Shown: piece by piece, positions 24,700-36,524 of the stretch
Position numbering within the stretch: the stretch's first letter is position 1
Layout of the letters: each line of letters starts with the position of its first letter
Assembly: GCA_050084985.1 (NCBI GenBank)
Contig: JBITNC010000001.1
Location: 119,288,001 to 119,352,000, forward strand
Source of the DNA: Nageia nagi
Taxonomy: Eukaryota > Pinophyta
Direction: 5' to 3'
Length of the DNA: 64,000 nucleotides
Made by a program: the position numbers and the translations under genes
The notes under the pieces: model-generated
What the model was told of the DNA's origin: nothing
The model's database searches: none
What the model saw: only the letters and a program-made list of their open reading frames with translations

Positions 24700-25830
24700 C
24701 TAATAAAATGTAGATCAAACTCTATTAAATGCATGATCCACTTGGATATTCTTGTATTTTGATATATCTTGCTCATCATATATTTTAGTGGATATGCTTT
24801 GGCAATCACATAAGTTGTATGGTTAAGCATATAATGTGTAAGAGTTTTTGTTGTAAACACCACAACTAGGCATAATTTTTAGTGTATATATACTTTATTT
24901 CATAGTTAATTAAGGTTTTACTAAGATAATATATAGCTTATTCTTTGTTATTTTTATTCTTTTATGCAAGCATGGTACCTAAGTAATTTTGATGGCTAAT
25001 GAATATAGTAGAAATGGTTCTCCTTCTTTAGGAGGAATCAATAGTGCTAGTGATAAGAGATAACATTTTATTTCATTAAATGCCTCTTTATTTTCTTTAC
25101 CCTAGTGGAAAGTAATTCCCTTTTTTAATAATTTATTAAAAGGCTTACATTTGTTAGACAATTGAGATATAAAATACCTAATTGCTTGCAATTTTGCTTA
25201 TAAGCTTTGCAATTATTTTATACTCAAAGAAGGAGGCATATATATTATAGCTCTTATTTTTTCAAGTTATACTTCTATTCAATGCCTAGATACAATGAAA
25301 CCTAATAAATTTCCATAATTAACTTTGAACATGCACTACTTAGGATTTAATCTCACATTATGTTTTAGCAATCTATCAAAGATTTTAATGAGAACTTTTG
25401 GAATTTGATAAGTTTTGTCCAACATTCTTCAAACCAAAGGGCATCACTTTATAACAAAAGGTACCCCATGGAGTGATAAAGTTTATCTTATATTAGTCCT
25501 CTATAGCTACCCTTATCTAATTATATCCAAAGACTCCATCCAGTAATGAAAGCATCTCATGTACAGCCATAGAATATACTAAATTATTGATATTTGGAAG
25601 AGGAAAATCCTCTTTTGAACATGCCTTGTTTAAGTCTCTAAAGTCCATGAAATTCAAAATTTTCCATTAGTTTTTTTAACTAGAACCATGTTGGAAATCC
25701 AATCTGAATAGTTAATAGGTTGGATAAACTTTACTTCTAATAACTTTTGAAATTCTTCTTTCACCATTAAAGCAATTGTAGGATGCATTTTCTTTAGTTT
25801 TTTCTTAACAACTTAAGCATCTTCCTTCAT
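24700..25830 (-). pseudogene. E2 reverse transcriptase and RNase H
   Basis: RT starts near HPTIALMVKEEFQKLLEVKF (about 25,790), then WISNMVLVKKTNGKF, and LLDGVFGYN-like text near 25,540. Next come HGVPFVIK and a KTYQ segment. Directly after KTYQ (about 25,415) the sequence jumps to VLIKIFDRLLKHNVRLNPK, so about 40 residues that should hold the catalytic YxDD box are missing. The thumb/connection continues with GFIVSR (about 25,310), and RNase H-like text runs on toward 24,700. Normally it copies element RNA to cDNA; this copy cannot. Confidence 0.78.
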
Positions 25831-25903
25831 TCCTAAGTTGTGTACAACTAACTTTGAATTTAGTACAGGCATATCCACATAAGATGATGCAAATACCTTT
25901 TGT

Positions 25904-25957
25904 TTCTCTTTTAGACTAGTTATCCATTATTTCTCTTTTAGAATGGTTATCCATTAT
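25904..25957 (-). repeat. 27-bp tandem duplication in E2 pol linker
   Basis: TTCTCTTTTAGA...TTATCCATTAT occurs twice with a 27-bp period. In the E2 frame it duplicates nine codons (read approximately WITILKEKQ / WITSLKEKQ) just upstream of the RT. Confidence 0.85.
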
Positions 25958-27030
25958 TTCCCCTACTAGCATATGGGATCCATCTTCTAACTAATTAGGC
26001 ATAGGGACCCAATGCTTATCATTCATATTATATTCCTCATCTTCACCAATATTTTGCTTGATTAAATTGTATTTATAGTTGGTTCCATCATTCGAAATGT
26101 AATATTTATGTATTTGAATTCTTGTATGGTAGGGTTCTTAGAAATGAGTGAAAAGTTTGCAGTGTCTTCATTAATTGCAAATAGTTCCTCATTTCTATAT
26201 CATTCTAAAGTAATTTTCTTTTCTTACTTATTAGGTATTTCATCAATTTGCACCATGTTGAATGAGATGATATTAGAAGATAGGTATTAAGGGATTGTCA
26301 CTTCTAATTTTATTTCACTTTTGATGGACCCCCATTTATAATCTTGGACTAATTATTCATAATCAAGGGTTTCTAGTTCTAGATCAACTATTTCCACTGA
26401 ATATTAATTCTTTTTCTTTTCTTTATATCCAATTTCTATTTTATCTGTTGGTAGTTGATAGTAAATATCAATGACATACCTAGGTCCTTATTCATAATGT
26501 CCAAGGCCATACTCTTTCCACTAACATCTACGAAAATATTTTTAAATAAAAGACCACATAAAAGGAGAAAGGTAATCCAACATATTACAAAATACACCTT
26601 CATTAGGTTCAAGTAAAGGGATTTTTTTAGGTTCCTTAGCTCCCACATATACAAAAAATGTTTAATTAGATTTTCTCCCTAATGGTACTAATTACCCTAC
26701 CATACAAGGAGATTGACTACATCATCCCATATATTGAGCAGAAGGAATATTGAATATGATGTCATTGATATCATATTCTCCAATTCCTAAGTCAGATAAT
26801 TACATCATTACTAATAAATATTTGATGATTTATCTTCATTAATTTCAACATCTTGAGATGATACATTTACTTGAGATGAACTTTTTGAAGAAGAATCTTC
26901 ATTCAATTCATATAACTTCTTAGCTCTTTATTCCCAAGATTTCTTCTCTTGTGATGTAACTATTAACTTTGGTTGTAAGAAAATATTCTCTTCTTGACTA
27001 TGATTACATGGATTAGGTTGGTTTATAATT
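25958..27030 (-). pseudogene. E2 protease-RT linker
   Basis: Protein-like patches join protease to RT, including a Pro/Lys/Glu-rich start (KEPKKIPLLEPNEG, about 26,630), a Met-Leu-Asp-Tyr-Leu stretch, and acidic text. Polyprotein linkers of this type are common in Tat pol. I see no catalytic motif. Confidence 0.5.
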
Positions 27031-27039
27031 TACTTATCT

Positions 27040-27684
27040 TTTAACACATTAGAAATATTGCCATTTTATAAGAATCAACCATCAAGGGTTCACTTTTTGG
27101 TATGGGTATTGTAAAAAAGTGAGTAGATGGCAAGCCTATATTATTAGGAAAATGAGTAGTATTATAATGTGAATATGAATTCTCATCTCTAAGGACACAA
27201 TGTACTACCCCTTCATCAATAAAATTCAAACACTTATGATATATAGATGGAACACACTACATATCTTTAATCCATGGTCTCCCTAAGAGAATATTATATT
27301 ATGTAATATCCCCTTCAATTACTTGTAGTAATATTTGCATATTTTTCATTCCTATAGTGATGGGTAATGAAATTAATCCCACCATTGAACATAAAGCATC
27401 ATTGAATGCTTTAAGTTTTAGAGAAGGTGCATAAATATGGGAAAAGGAAGATTCAAATTCTTGTATGTAGTTGTGGAAATAATGTTTATAGTTGACCCTT
27501 CATCAACTAAAATTCTTTTAAATGTTTTTTCATAAACCTTAGCTATAGTATGCAAGGGTGGATCTAAATTTTGTGTCCCATTATAATATTTTATTTCATG
27601 ATCATAAAGGGTTATTACAAGCTTTTGGCTTACTTTAACATTTCCCATAAAAGTTGTAAAACTTTTAGGATCATTAATATCCAA
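27040..27684 (-). pseudogene. E2 aspartic protease
   Basis: A retropepsin-like domain. The frame at 27,684-27,418 reads a leading block with HTIAKVYEKTF and RILVDEGSTINIIS, the active-site loop with D-E-G-S in place of D-G-G/D-T-G. The next frame continues LKLKAFNDALCSMVGLISLP, then QYNILLGRPW-like text (about 27,290), the conserved C-terminal 'LLGRPW' of these proteases, and ends near VVHCVLRDE (27,180). It would cut the Gag-Pol polyprotein. The altered active-site residue and frame breaks disable it. Confidence 0.82.
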
Positions 27685-27789
27685 CTAAAATGATTGCAAC
27701 AACTGATTCATGGCATCTCTATGATCCTTGGATTGTTGTAACAAATCAAATAAGGATAAATTATGATTTTTTTAGTTGTTGTTGCAAAG

Positions 27790-29060
27790 CACCTTTTACA
27801 AACACTTTTGGTGATTAGGGTCTTGGTATGTGTGCTTACACATGAACTTTATCTTATTGATTGTTTGACACATTTTGCTTTCCTTAGATCTTTTGAGCTC
27901 TAGTAGCTACACTTATCATGCCTACAAAGTTTGTATCATATTCAATCCATTTGTGTGTTACTTGTTTTTTCCTTTGAATGTTTAAAGAAATAACATTAGT
28001 TGGATGTTAAGGAAGTGGATTTTGATAAATTCCTAGATTTTGATTAGGAGTTGTAACAAGATTATCCTCTTCTAGCTTTCCATTGTCTATCAAGTCTTGA
28101 ATTATGTTCTTTAAAATTTGACATTTGTTTGTATCATCATCCTTCTAATGATGGAAATGATAAAACTCTTCTTCCTTATAACATTTACTTTCTTTATTTA
28201 TAGTATTCTCTAGCCTTATGTCAAGCCATGTGATCACCTAATGGTAACATAATTTTTTGCAAAATATCATAAGGGGACTTGGATAGGGGTTTATAGTTCT
28301 TTCTTTGTCTATTTTCCCTTTGATTATTTTGTGTTTATGTTGGTTCATTCTCTTTTATAATGGAGACCTTATTTGCTAGTAATTTCTTATCCATTTAAGT
28401 TTTGCTTTTTGTATAACCTTCACATTTTTTACCTTTTCTTTTTTCATCTTGAATTCTTACTATTTCAATAATGATCATTTGATAAATAACATCTTAAAAG
28501 GTCTTATATTGTTGTATAATTAACATCCTATAAATTGATCTTAGCTAACATTGATTAAATAATTTGACCAACTCTTGTTGAGGTAGAGTGTAAGGCATAC
28601 TTGTTAACACAACTCTCTATCATGAAACAAAATCACTAATGGATTCATATGGGAATTGTTGTAATCTTGTAAGATCAATGATATATTTTTTATCCTTCAC
28701 ATTAAGATAGATTTTTTATCCTTCACATTAATCCTAAAGTGTTATAGAAACAAATTTCCTAACTAAGAATATAATGTAATGCTATGTTTAGGTAAATTGT
28801 TATACCAATCCATGGCTTTTCCAACAAGCATCATAGGAAAAACATGTAGCATTAATGCATCATCATTAGCAATCAAATATCTTGAATACTTAAACCTTCT
28901 TATATGTTCTTTGTGATCATATTTTCCTTTAAAAGGTTAATTTTGGGTATTTCAAACTTATAAGGAATGTCCTTCTTAGGAACACTATGATGTATTGGCT
29001 CGCTAAAAATTATTTCATATGACAACTTCTTCTTATCTTGCATAAGGAGGTTTTCTTCTA
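27790..29060 (-). pseudogene. E2 gag, capsid and nucleocapsid
   Basis: From MQDKKKLSYEIIFSEPIHHS (29,040) the frames read FEIPKINLLK, a capsid-like core with EKPWIGI and LALHYIL, then a basic stretch. Near 28,150 a zinc-knuckle-like segment FYHFHH...DTNKCQILKNIIQDLID is visible, with a Gly-His pair decayed. This order matches Retrotrans_gag plus CCHC knuckle. About 15 stops are present, many TAA/TAG in place of Gln. Confidence 0.72.
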
Positions 29061-30875
29061 TTTGTTTTAATCATTTTGCAAGATCGCTATCTTCTTTGGT
29101 TATTCTTGCTAATGGTTGGATCTCATCTTGAATGTAATTTTCATCTTCAAGATTACTTTCTTCTTGGTATCCTTGTGAAGGTTTGTATTGTTATTCATAA
29201 TATCCTTCATCATAAGGTACCATTTGTTATTATGGTTGTTGTGTTTATTGAGGGGATCCAAGAATTTGTGGTTGATGAGGGACTTGATATTCTTATGGCC
29301 TGACCTATGGTTGAGGCTATTGATAAGTAACTTGATATTTTGGTGGCCTAACCTATGGTTGAGGCTACTAAGGAATTCTAGGAGGATGATGTTGATGAGG
29401 TATATGATATTTTAGTTGTATACCTTGTAATTGAGAAGTAATTATTTAACCTTTATCTTGCCTATTCTTTAATATAAATTCTTATTTTCTAGCATGATAA
29501 GGATCTTGATGCACTCCTCACCCTGAGGTGATAGTAATCAAGGTTTAGGGGAATGTACTTTGACCCTAGGGGATGGTGGCCTTATTTAGTTTGAATTGGT
29601 TTACTTACATTTTGACCCATACTAGTTTGACCTTGATATATAGGTTGCTTACCTTTTTGCTGAATATCCATAATATATTTTTATTGTTACACTTAGGGTC
29701 TTACCAAGGTTTGAACTTGTTGAGGCATACCTAAAGTGCATGACACTTGAGGTATATCTTGAAGTTATATTTTTTGAGATGGCATACCTAAAGTGTACTG
29801 CACTTGAGGTAATATTTGAGTTTCCATTTGGGGTTGGACATTTAAAACTTGCATAGAAAATTATGGATTCCACATATATTGAGTTGGAGTTTGATATTAT
29901 TTGGTGAACTTTCTCAATTTTGTTATTTTTTTAGATTGAGTTATAGTTTCATCATACTCTTGTAAATTACTTTGGTGATATTCCCTTGATATACTTGCAT
30001 CTTTTGGAGGTGCTTCAACTTTTTTGTGCATATATGAAGGAATTTCTTATAACCAATGTTGTGATATACTCAACTTAGGTGGGTCTTTATTGAGGTAGAT
30101 TTTCAATTCTTTTCATTTGTAACTATTGTTGAGTCCATGATTCACCTCTTGTCATAGAAGGTATTTCCCTTGGATTTAGTAATTGATAAGGGTTGTAGTG
30201 TACATTGAATCCATGTAAATTTTGTGACACAGGACTTCTTGAGTGTATAGAAATATTATCATTTTCTTCTTTCATTTCTCTAGATATGGTGGAAGGTGAA
30301 TCATCTACTCTTCTTACTTAAATAAGAACTAATTACCCATTAGGATTGTACTTTTTAACATGAGTGAACTTAGGTATAAAAGGCCCTTGTTGTAATATAG
30401 GATCAATTGTATGTATACTCAAAAGAAACTCTATTTCATCCAAATCATTCAAGTTACTTGATGTTAATGATGTGTCTAAGGGTAGTTCATCAACATATAA
30501 TGTGTTTCTTATAAAGAGACACTATGTATATGAAGAGAGGATGGAGGTATTCTTAACTACTTTAAGCATTCCCTAGCCTCTATCAACATAGAATTATATT
30601 CATTCTTTGGATTTGTTAAGTATGCATATGGATTTGGATTTCTATAAAATTTGATAGGTATCCAACTTCTCATTAGGTTCTTCTACTATAGGTTGGAATA
30701 AATATTTAGGATAAATTTCTTGTATTAAAGGTTCAAGCATTTGTTCTTGAGGTGTTTGCATTTGTTTAAGGAATTCTTCTAGATCCAACACTACTTCCTT
30801 CACTCAGGTTGAACATACATTGAGGTACTTATTATTGTTTAGCCTTTTGTGAATGAGTTTGAACCCTTGTTTCAT
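29060..30875 (-). pseudogene. E2 N-terminal ORF, Pro/Gln-rich
   Basis: Opens at ATG 30,875 (MKQGFKLIHKRLNNNKYLNV) and reads about 600 codons into gag. The N-terminal part has DLEEFLKQMQTPQEQMLEPL and PIVEEPNEKL; the middle is polar. Near 29,280-29,400 a Pro/Gln-rich segment carries two tandem copies of about 50-60 bp (P-Q-P-x-V-R-P-x-x-Y-Q-V). Here almost every stop sits where the repeat needs Gln. Either a long gag N-terminus or the separate upstream ORF known in Ogre-type elements. Function unknown. Confidence 0.55.
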
Positions 30876-32674
30876 TTTACTTTAAATTATACTTAATAAA
30901 TACAAATGAAACAAGGCAACCATATTTTTATTTTTTATGTTTAAATTATACAGGAAAACAAAACATGCACAAACACCTATAGGAACTATCACTTTTTGAT
31001 ATGTTTATCTTTGTTAAGGATTTGAATAAATTTGATTAATATTGCTTAAGTGTACAATATGAATGAATTATTTTTAATTTTTCATAGTTTTACTAACTTT
31101 GTGTTCTAGTCATGTGTTTAACAAGGTAAGGTAGTAATCCTAAAATAATGTCTAAGGCAAAGTTATGAATTTGCACTTAAAGTGGTCCCCTTAGTGCAAT
31201 GGGGCTTGGGGAATGCCATTGAGATCTACATTGGTGATTAAATACAAGGGTATTCCCTTTTTTATAGTCATCCAATGGATAGTTACAACTTGTACCTTAT
31301 GAACCTAGTATTCATCTCTAGGTTTTAGATCTAAGGTTTATGATTTTGATTAGTGGAACTCATGAATATAAGAATTAATGGTTGGTAATTATGTCCAACT
31401 CATTTATGTTCATTTTAAAAGGAAACATGAATATGCATTTAATAAATAAAAGTACATATGATATGCAAAATTGACCCTTCCCAACATACATGTTTATTGA
31501 TTGAGTTTATTTTAATGTGATTAAAAATAATGTTTTACTTTAATGAATCTTGATCTAAGTAACCATGAGATTAATTACCAAATTAGGTGATGTTCATTCA
31601 CAAAGATTAAATGAGATTCATTAGACTCTTCTAGCTATGGAAGTACTTAGTGAGATATATTCCCTCTTCTTTTAGTCACATAAACCTTTGACCTCCTCTC
31701 AGAGTGGTAAGAGTAGACATGTAAAAGTCTTTAAGTGAATGTAAATTTCCTTAAATTTGATTCATTTGCCCCTCTTCAAGTCACATCAACCTTCAACCTC
31801 CTCTTAGAGTTATAAGGGTATAAAAGTAAGAGTATTAATGTGAGATAAGTTTTAAAACCATGTAAGAGTTCATTTAACCCTTTTTAGTAAACTTTTTTGA
31901 TCACTTCAAATCACCATAGGCACAAAAGTAAGAGTATACTTAGTTTAATAAAAGTATTTTAATGTAATTACACTTACCAAATTTATTAACAGTTTAATGT
32001 GCTATGCTACCTTCAATCTGATTCATTGTCCTTAGGTTCATTTTAATTTTAATGAGAGTTCATTAACCCCTCCTAAGTGTGGAAATATCTTAATATCAAT
32101 TCATTAGCCAACTTAGTGGTATTGTGAGAGTGCAAATTTCATTTACCTCTTCCCTATCAAACCCATTCTAGTCACCTAAGATCGCATAAAAGTACAAAAG
32201 GAGAGCATAAGTAGATAGGATAAGGGATGTCTTAAATGTGAGACAATGATCCCAATCCAACAAAAAGGTAAAATAAGATGAGTTATACCTTCAAAAATAA
32301 GATTAAACTAAATGCATTCTTACATTTTATTCATCCCATCCCTACATACACTCTAAGAAGAGAGATCACAAACAAAAGGTTTTTCCCATATTTAAGTTTA
32401 GGTGCCTACATTGTGCTTGTTGTATTAATGAAAGTTGGGAATTCACCTTATATCTGAATCATTGATGTTCTTTATGAATCTTTGGAATTTTAGGTATGAT
32501 CATTGATGTTTGAAGTCAAATAATTGATGACTCTATAAATGATCTGTAAAAACATAGAATAATGAAAATAAGATTAGTATGCTAGAAACCATAAGATACA
32601 AAGAGACACCACACTATAATAACCTAGGAGAAACCCCATGTGTATAATATTTGATATCATTTGTATGACAGGCT
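30876..32674 (-). other. E2 5' leader
   Basis: No coding region recognised between the PBS and the first ATG. It holds repeated phrases such as AACCTCCTCTYAGAGTKRTAAG (e.g. 31,690 and 31,795) and alternating AAAAGTAAGAG motifs, giving a loosely periodic, G-poor plus strand. It would contain the packaging signal of a functional element. Confidence 0.5.
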
Positions 32675-32692
32675 ATCCTTTTAGTTCCAAAA
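32675..32692 (-). other. candidate E2 primer-binding site
   Basis: On the minus strand TTTTGGAACTAAAAGGAT follows the 5' LTR end. Position is correct for a PBS; the primer tRNA is not identified. Confidence 0.4.
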
Positions 32693-33594
32693 TGTTATCC
32701 CAAAAAGCAACCATTAGCAAATAAGGTAAAAACACATTTAATATCAATGTATGTTTTATTGCTTTCTAAGGTAACCTTAATTTTACAATGTGGATCCCTA
32801 GATTTTATGCCTTATTAGGAAGGGATTTTGATACAATCTAGGTTTTTAGCCTCCTTAGGATTTATAGAGTCACTATAAATCCATTTACATTACTAGCATT
32901 TTCCTTCAATCACTAGCATCTGATGTGAATCATTAGCATTTTTGTACTTAATTTGTATGGAAGGATTTTTGTCTCTCTTTCTCTTTTGTGAAAGCTCTCT
33001 TATGGAATTTGGATGGATCATGGTTTTATAAACTTTGGTTGCTAAGAGATTCAATACCTATGGAATTTATGCACATGCCAAAATAACACATCAAACATAC
33101 CTATTCACACAAAAATATTTAATATGTACTAAATAGGATATAACATTCATAAAATGAAACAATCTCACAATAAGTCCTAGAAAGATTTTGATAGCATAAT
33201 TTTACTTCAAAAAGGGGTCCCTTTTCTCAAGGTATGAGGATGTATTTATAGATTCTTGAGTTTGTTTTATTTTTCAATTTTAGAGCTTAAAATTTGGGTT
33301 CAAAAATGATCCAAAATCCTAGATAGTTTTCATCATCATTTTCATAGTTGTAGGATAGAGTTCAAGATGTGTGTCATCCATATTTTGAGTTATGGATGAA
33401 CATGAGCTCATAACTTATCTTGAATTTGCTCAATACAAAATATTTTATGATTGGGTATTAGATGCTAGGGACTAAGATGAATCACTGATGACCCAATCCA
33501 ATCATCAAAGATTATGATTTTCTATAGTTTGTGCTAGATATTTTAGTCCCTTTTTGATCAAATTTCAAATGAGGGTAATTTTTAGGTGTCTACA
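32693..33594 (-). mobile_element. E2 5' LTR
   Basis: 902 bp; minus-strand start TGTAGACACCTAAAAAT, end ...GGGATAACA. Pairs with 14,514-15,416. The CATAT target duplication follows at 33,595-33,599. Confidence 0.92.
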
Positions 33595-33599
33595 CATAT

Positions 33600-33890
33600 A
33601 TACTAAAATGAAATGAACAACTATTAGCATAAATGGGTTTGATAATATTGAAAATGAATTTATTGGATATGTATTTATGCTTATGAAGTAGATGGTAAAC
33701 TAGTTGATCAAAAAGTATATATTTTTCAAGTAAAATTATCATATAATTTATTTCTTGGTAGACCATGGATCCATAATATTAGGGTTTTTACTTCCACATT
33801 ACATTGATCTAATAAATTTATGCATAAAGGCAACCATGTTACTATTCATGTAGAAGATAATCCTATAGATATGTGTTCAAGTAGTTGAAA
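33600..33890 (+). pseudogene. E1 aspartic protease, second half
   Basis: Resumes the E1 protease after E2. Reads SINGFDNIENEFIGYVF, then FQVKLSYNLFLGRPWIHN (about 33,725-33,780) with the conserved 'LLGRPW'-type box, then FTSTLH and MHKGNHVTIHVEDNPI. Together with 14,373-14,508 it restores one retropepsin domain order, which supports the insertion call. Confidence 0.75.
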
Positions 33891-33973
33891 GATTTTGGAT
33901 TCCTCATAATTTAGTTGAAAGTGAGAAAGATACACCAACACCTATCATAACTATCACCTCACAAGAGGTAAGC

Positions 33974-34252
33974 ATGGGTGCATATAGAATCCCCAAGATA
34001 GACATATGGAAGAATTTTAGAGACTTGGACAACCCCTTCCATTTTCACCTAAAGGAGACTAAAGTTGACCATGGATTCTTTATTACTGAGCAAAATAATG
34101 ATCCCATTGAAGATGCTAGCATAATCTACCAAGGGCATGATGAAAAAAGTGCATCCAATAGTGAAGATACAACTCGTTCTATAAGTGCATCCAATAGTGA
34201 AGATACAACTCTCGATTCTACTTTTTCTAATGAATATATGTATAAATATTAG
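33974..34252 (+). pseudogene. E1 pol linker after protease
   Basis: Open for 92 codons (MGAYRIPKIDIWKNFRDLDN...), ending at TAG. It holds a direct 36-bp tandem duplication (34,148-34,210) coding ASNSEDTT twice. Polar/acidic content suits a polyprotein spacer. The frame runs on into a Gly-rich segment once the stop (likely former CAG) is ignored. Confidence 0.55.
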
Positions 34253-35030
34253 TATAGTGGAAAAGGATTAGGAAAGAATGAGCAAGGAATAATAGAGCCC
34301 ATTCCAAATGGAGGTCACCATAAGAGAACAACTAGTGTTAGATTTGATGATTCTACACTTAGTTCATCTTCAATGGTTCCATTAGTTCAACATGTGGATA
34401 ATAGTGATTAGGGCTACACCAAATATATATATGATGAGTGGCTATATTATGGAATGATACATGATCCAACATAGGAATTATAGGCTTATTATATACATCC
34501 ATTCATACCTCCTACAACTTTGGTACAAGTGGATATTTTCAAAAATGATGATGCCATCCTTAAGAAGTTGGGGACATAGAGTGAGTTTCCCAAATCTAAT
34601 GAAAAGAGGTTCATAGCATGGTTCTTGAGACATCAAGCATATTTTTGTAAAGAGGTTTGTATGGATGATGTAGACATTGCACATTAGAACCTCACCCTTC
34701 CTTTTATTTCTATTTATTTCCTACTCATTCTTATTTGTTTTCATTCATATTTTATTCATTTTTTATCAAATAAATCTTATGTCTAGGTAATCTTTCTTTC
34801 ATATTTAATCTTTCCATCCCTTAATTGGATGCAAATGCTAAATTTATAGCACTACCACTATATTATTCCCCTCTCTTATGGTTGAGTTTAGACGAAGGAT
34901 TTGGGGCATTACCTATGCCTCCCCAACTCAATGATGAAATATCCTATATTAGTGAAGAAACAATAGAAGTCAATATTGGTACCCAAGTGGATCCATAGTT
35001 GATCAAAATATGATCTTGGTTAACCTTGGA
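34253..35030 (+). pseudogene. E1 G-patch-like segment and RT-proximal linker
   Basis: GKGLGKNEQGI (34,260-34,292) resembles a G-patch core, a nucleic-acid-binding motif found between protease and RT in several retroelements. Further on HPFIPPTTLVQVDIFKNDDA and RFIAWFLRHQAYF (34,495-34,650) read as linker protein. 34,690-34,990 is very A+T rich and weakly coding. Confidence 0.45.
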
Positions 35031-35039
35031 AGAATAGGA

Positions 35040-35900
35040 AAGGTACCACCTATGGTTAAAAGATTTTTCTAATATATTTTCTTAGTCTTATTCTAATATG
35101 CCTGGTATTGATCTTGATTGCATCACTCATAGCCTAGTTATCAATGAAGATGTCAAACTTGTTCAACAAAGTCCTAGAAAAATGCATCCTAAGATATCCC
35201 TTGATTTTAAAAAGAAATTTGAGAAATATCTTACTACTTGTTTCATTGTCCCCATTGATTATCTTCATGGATATCTCACATTGTTTTGACAACTAAGCCT
35301 AATGGTGAAATAAGATATTGTATAGATTTTAGAGATATCAACAAGACATACCCAAAAGATGCTTTCCCTCTGCCTAACATTTATATGATTATAGATTCAA
35401 TATTAGGCCATGAGGTTTTATATTTCATGGATGGATTTTTTGTATACAACCATATTAGGATCAATAATAAAAACTAACATAAGATAACTTTTATTACTCC
35501 TTGGAGAACATTTTATTGGGTGGTCATGCATTTTGGTCTAAAGAATGTAGGTAAAACGTATCAGAGAGCCATGGTATGTTTCATGATATGATCCATGAAA
35601 GTGTTGAGGTTTATGTTGATTACATATTATCAAAATACATAACCAAATATGATAATATTTTATATTTTAATAAATTTTTCCAAAGAATGAGAGAGTACAA
35701 GTTTAAATTAAAACCTCAAAAGTGTGCACTTATAGTTTCATAAGGTAAATTTCTAAGGTTCATTGTTTCAAGAAGAGGTATAGAGGTGGACCCCAAGAAA
35801 TTTTTAGCTATTATTGATTAGAATTCTCCTAATAATTTTAAGGTATTAAGAAGTATTCAAGAAAAATTTTAAGCAATCAAAAGATTCATTTCTTAGCTAG
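35040..35900 (+). pseudogene. E1 reverse transcriptase
   Basis: Begins near MPGIDLDCITHSLVIN (35,098); next KFEKYLTTCFIVPIDY, a frameshift at 35,286, TKPNGEIRYCIDFRDINK, FPLPNIYMIIDSI, FMDGFFVYNHIRI, ITFITPW, VMHFGLKNVGKTYQRAM, then VYVDYI at about 35,611-35,625, where the second Asp of YVDD is now Tyr. GIEVDPKKFLAIID follows (about 35,780). Gene order and motif order fit the RT domain. It has frameshifts and stops and a lost catalytic Asp. Confidence 0.88.
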
Positions 35901-35929
35901 TAGATATGGCTTCCCTATTTTCTTATTTG

Positions 35930-36380
35930 CTAAAGAAAGGTGAGAAGTTTATCTAGGTTGAAAAGTGTCAAAAAGCTTTAAATAACATTAAAAGGTATCT
36001 TACTAATTCTCTAGTATTATGCCCCTATAATTTATAAAATATTTTTTTAATTTATGTTTTAGCAACATTAAGAGCAATGCTAGCTCACAAGGATGATAAC
36101 AATAAGGAAAGAGTAATCTATTATGTTAACAAGACTTTACTTGACTATGAGATAAGGTATAATTTAATTGAAAATATGTGTTTTACTATACTCTTATCAA
36201 ATGAAAAATTAAGACATTACATGCTTATAAATATAACATATATCATAGCTTAAGAAGATCCTCTTAGATATCTCATGTCTAAGCCCTACCTATCTACAAA
36301 GGTTGCAAAGTGGGTAATGTTGCTTCAAGAATTTAATTTGTATTTATCACTTAGAATTAAAAAAAGGGATAGGATATAGT
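35930..36380 (+). pseudogene. E1 RNase H
   Basis: From KGEKFI.VEKCQKALNNIKR (about 35,940) through FLIYVLATLRAMLAHKDDNN, VIYYVNKTLLDYEIRYNLIE (36,115-36,175) and LRHYML, the pattern matches the RNase H/tether of Ty3/gypsy pol ('Y.S..L...E.rY...Ek'). Two internal stops. Lies directly after RT. Confidence 0.72.
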
Positions 36381-36524
36381 ATATTTCATTGCTAATCACC
36401 CATGAAATAAAGTATCCAACATGCAATAATAGTTTCCAAATGAAGTGGGCAACCATAACACCCTTGAATAGTGCACTATCACTCTATTCTTGAGCCTTAG
36501 TATCCATAAGTTTTTATTAGTTTC

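Larger units (their letters stand above)
14514..33594 (-). mobile_element. E2, 19-kb Tat-type Ty3/gypsy LTR retrotransposon with antisense PMD gene
   Basis: LTRs of 903 bp (14,514-15,416) and 902 bp (32,693-33,594) bound the element, flanked by the perfect 5-bp target duplication CATAT (14,509-14,513 and 33,595-33,599). On the minus strand the order is 5' LTR, 1.8-kb leader, N-terminal ORF plus gag, protease, linker, RT, RNase H, archaeal-type RNase H, integrase, extra sense coding, antisense PMD gene, PPT, 3' LTR. Size and extra ORFs fit the large Tat branch (Ogre/Retand type). The RT lacks its YxDD region and the integrase has a changed catalytic Asp, so it is inactive. Confidence 0.93.
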
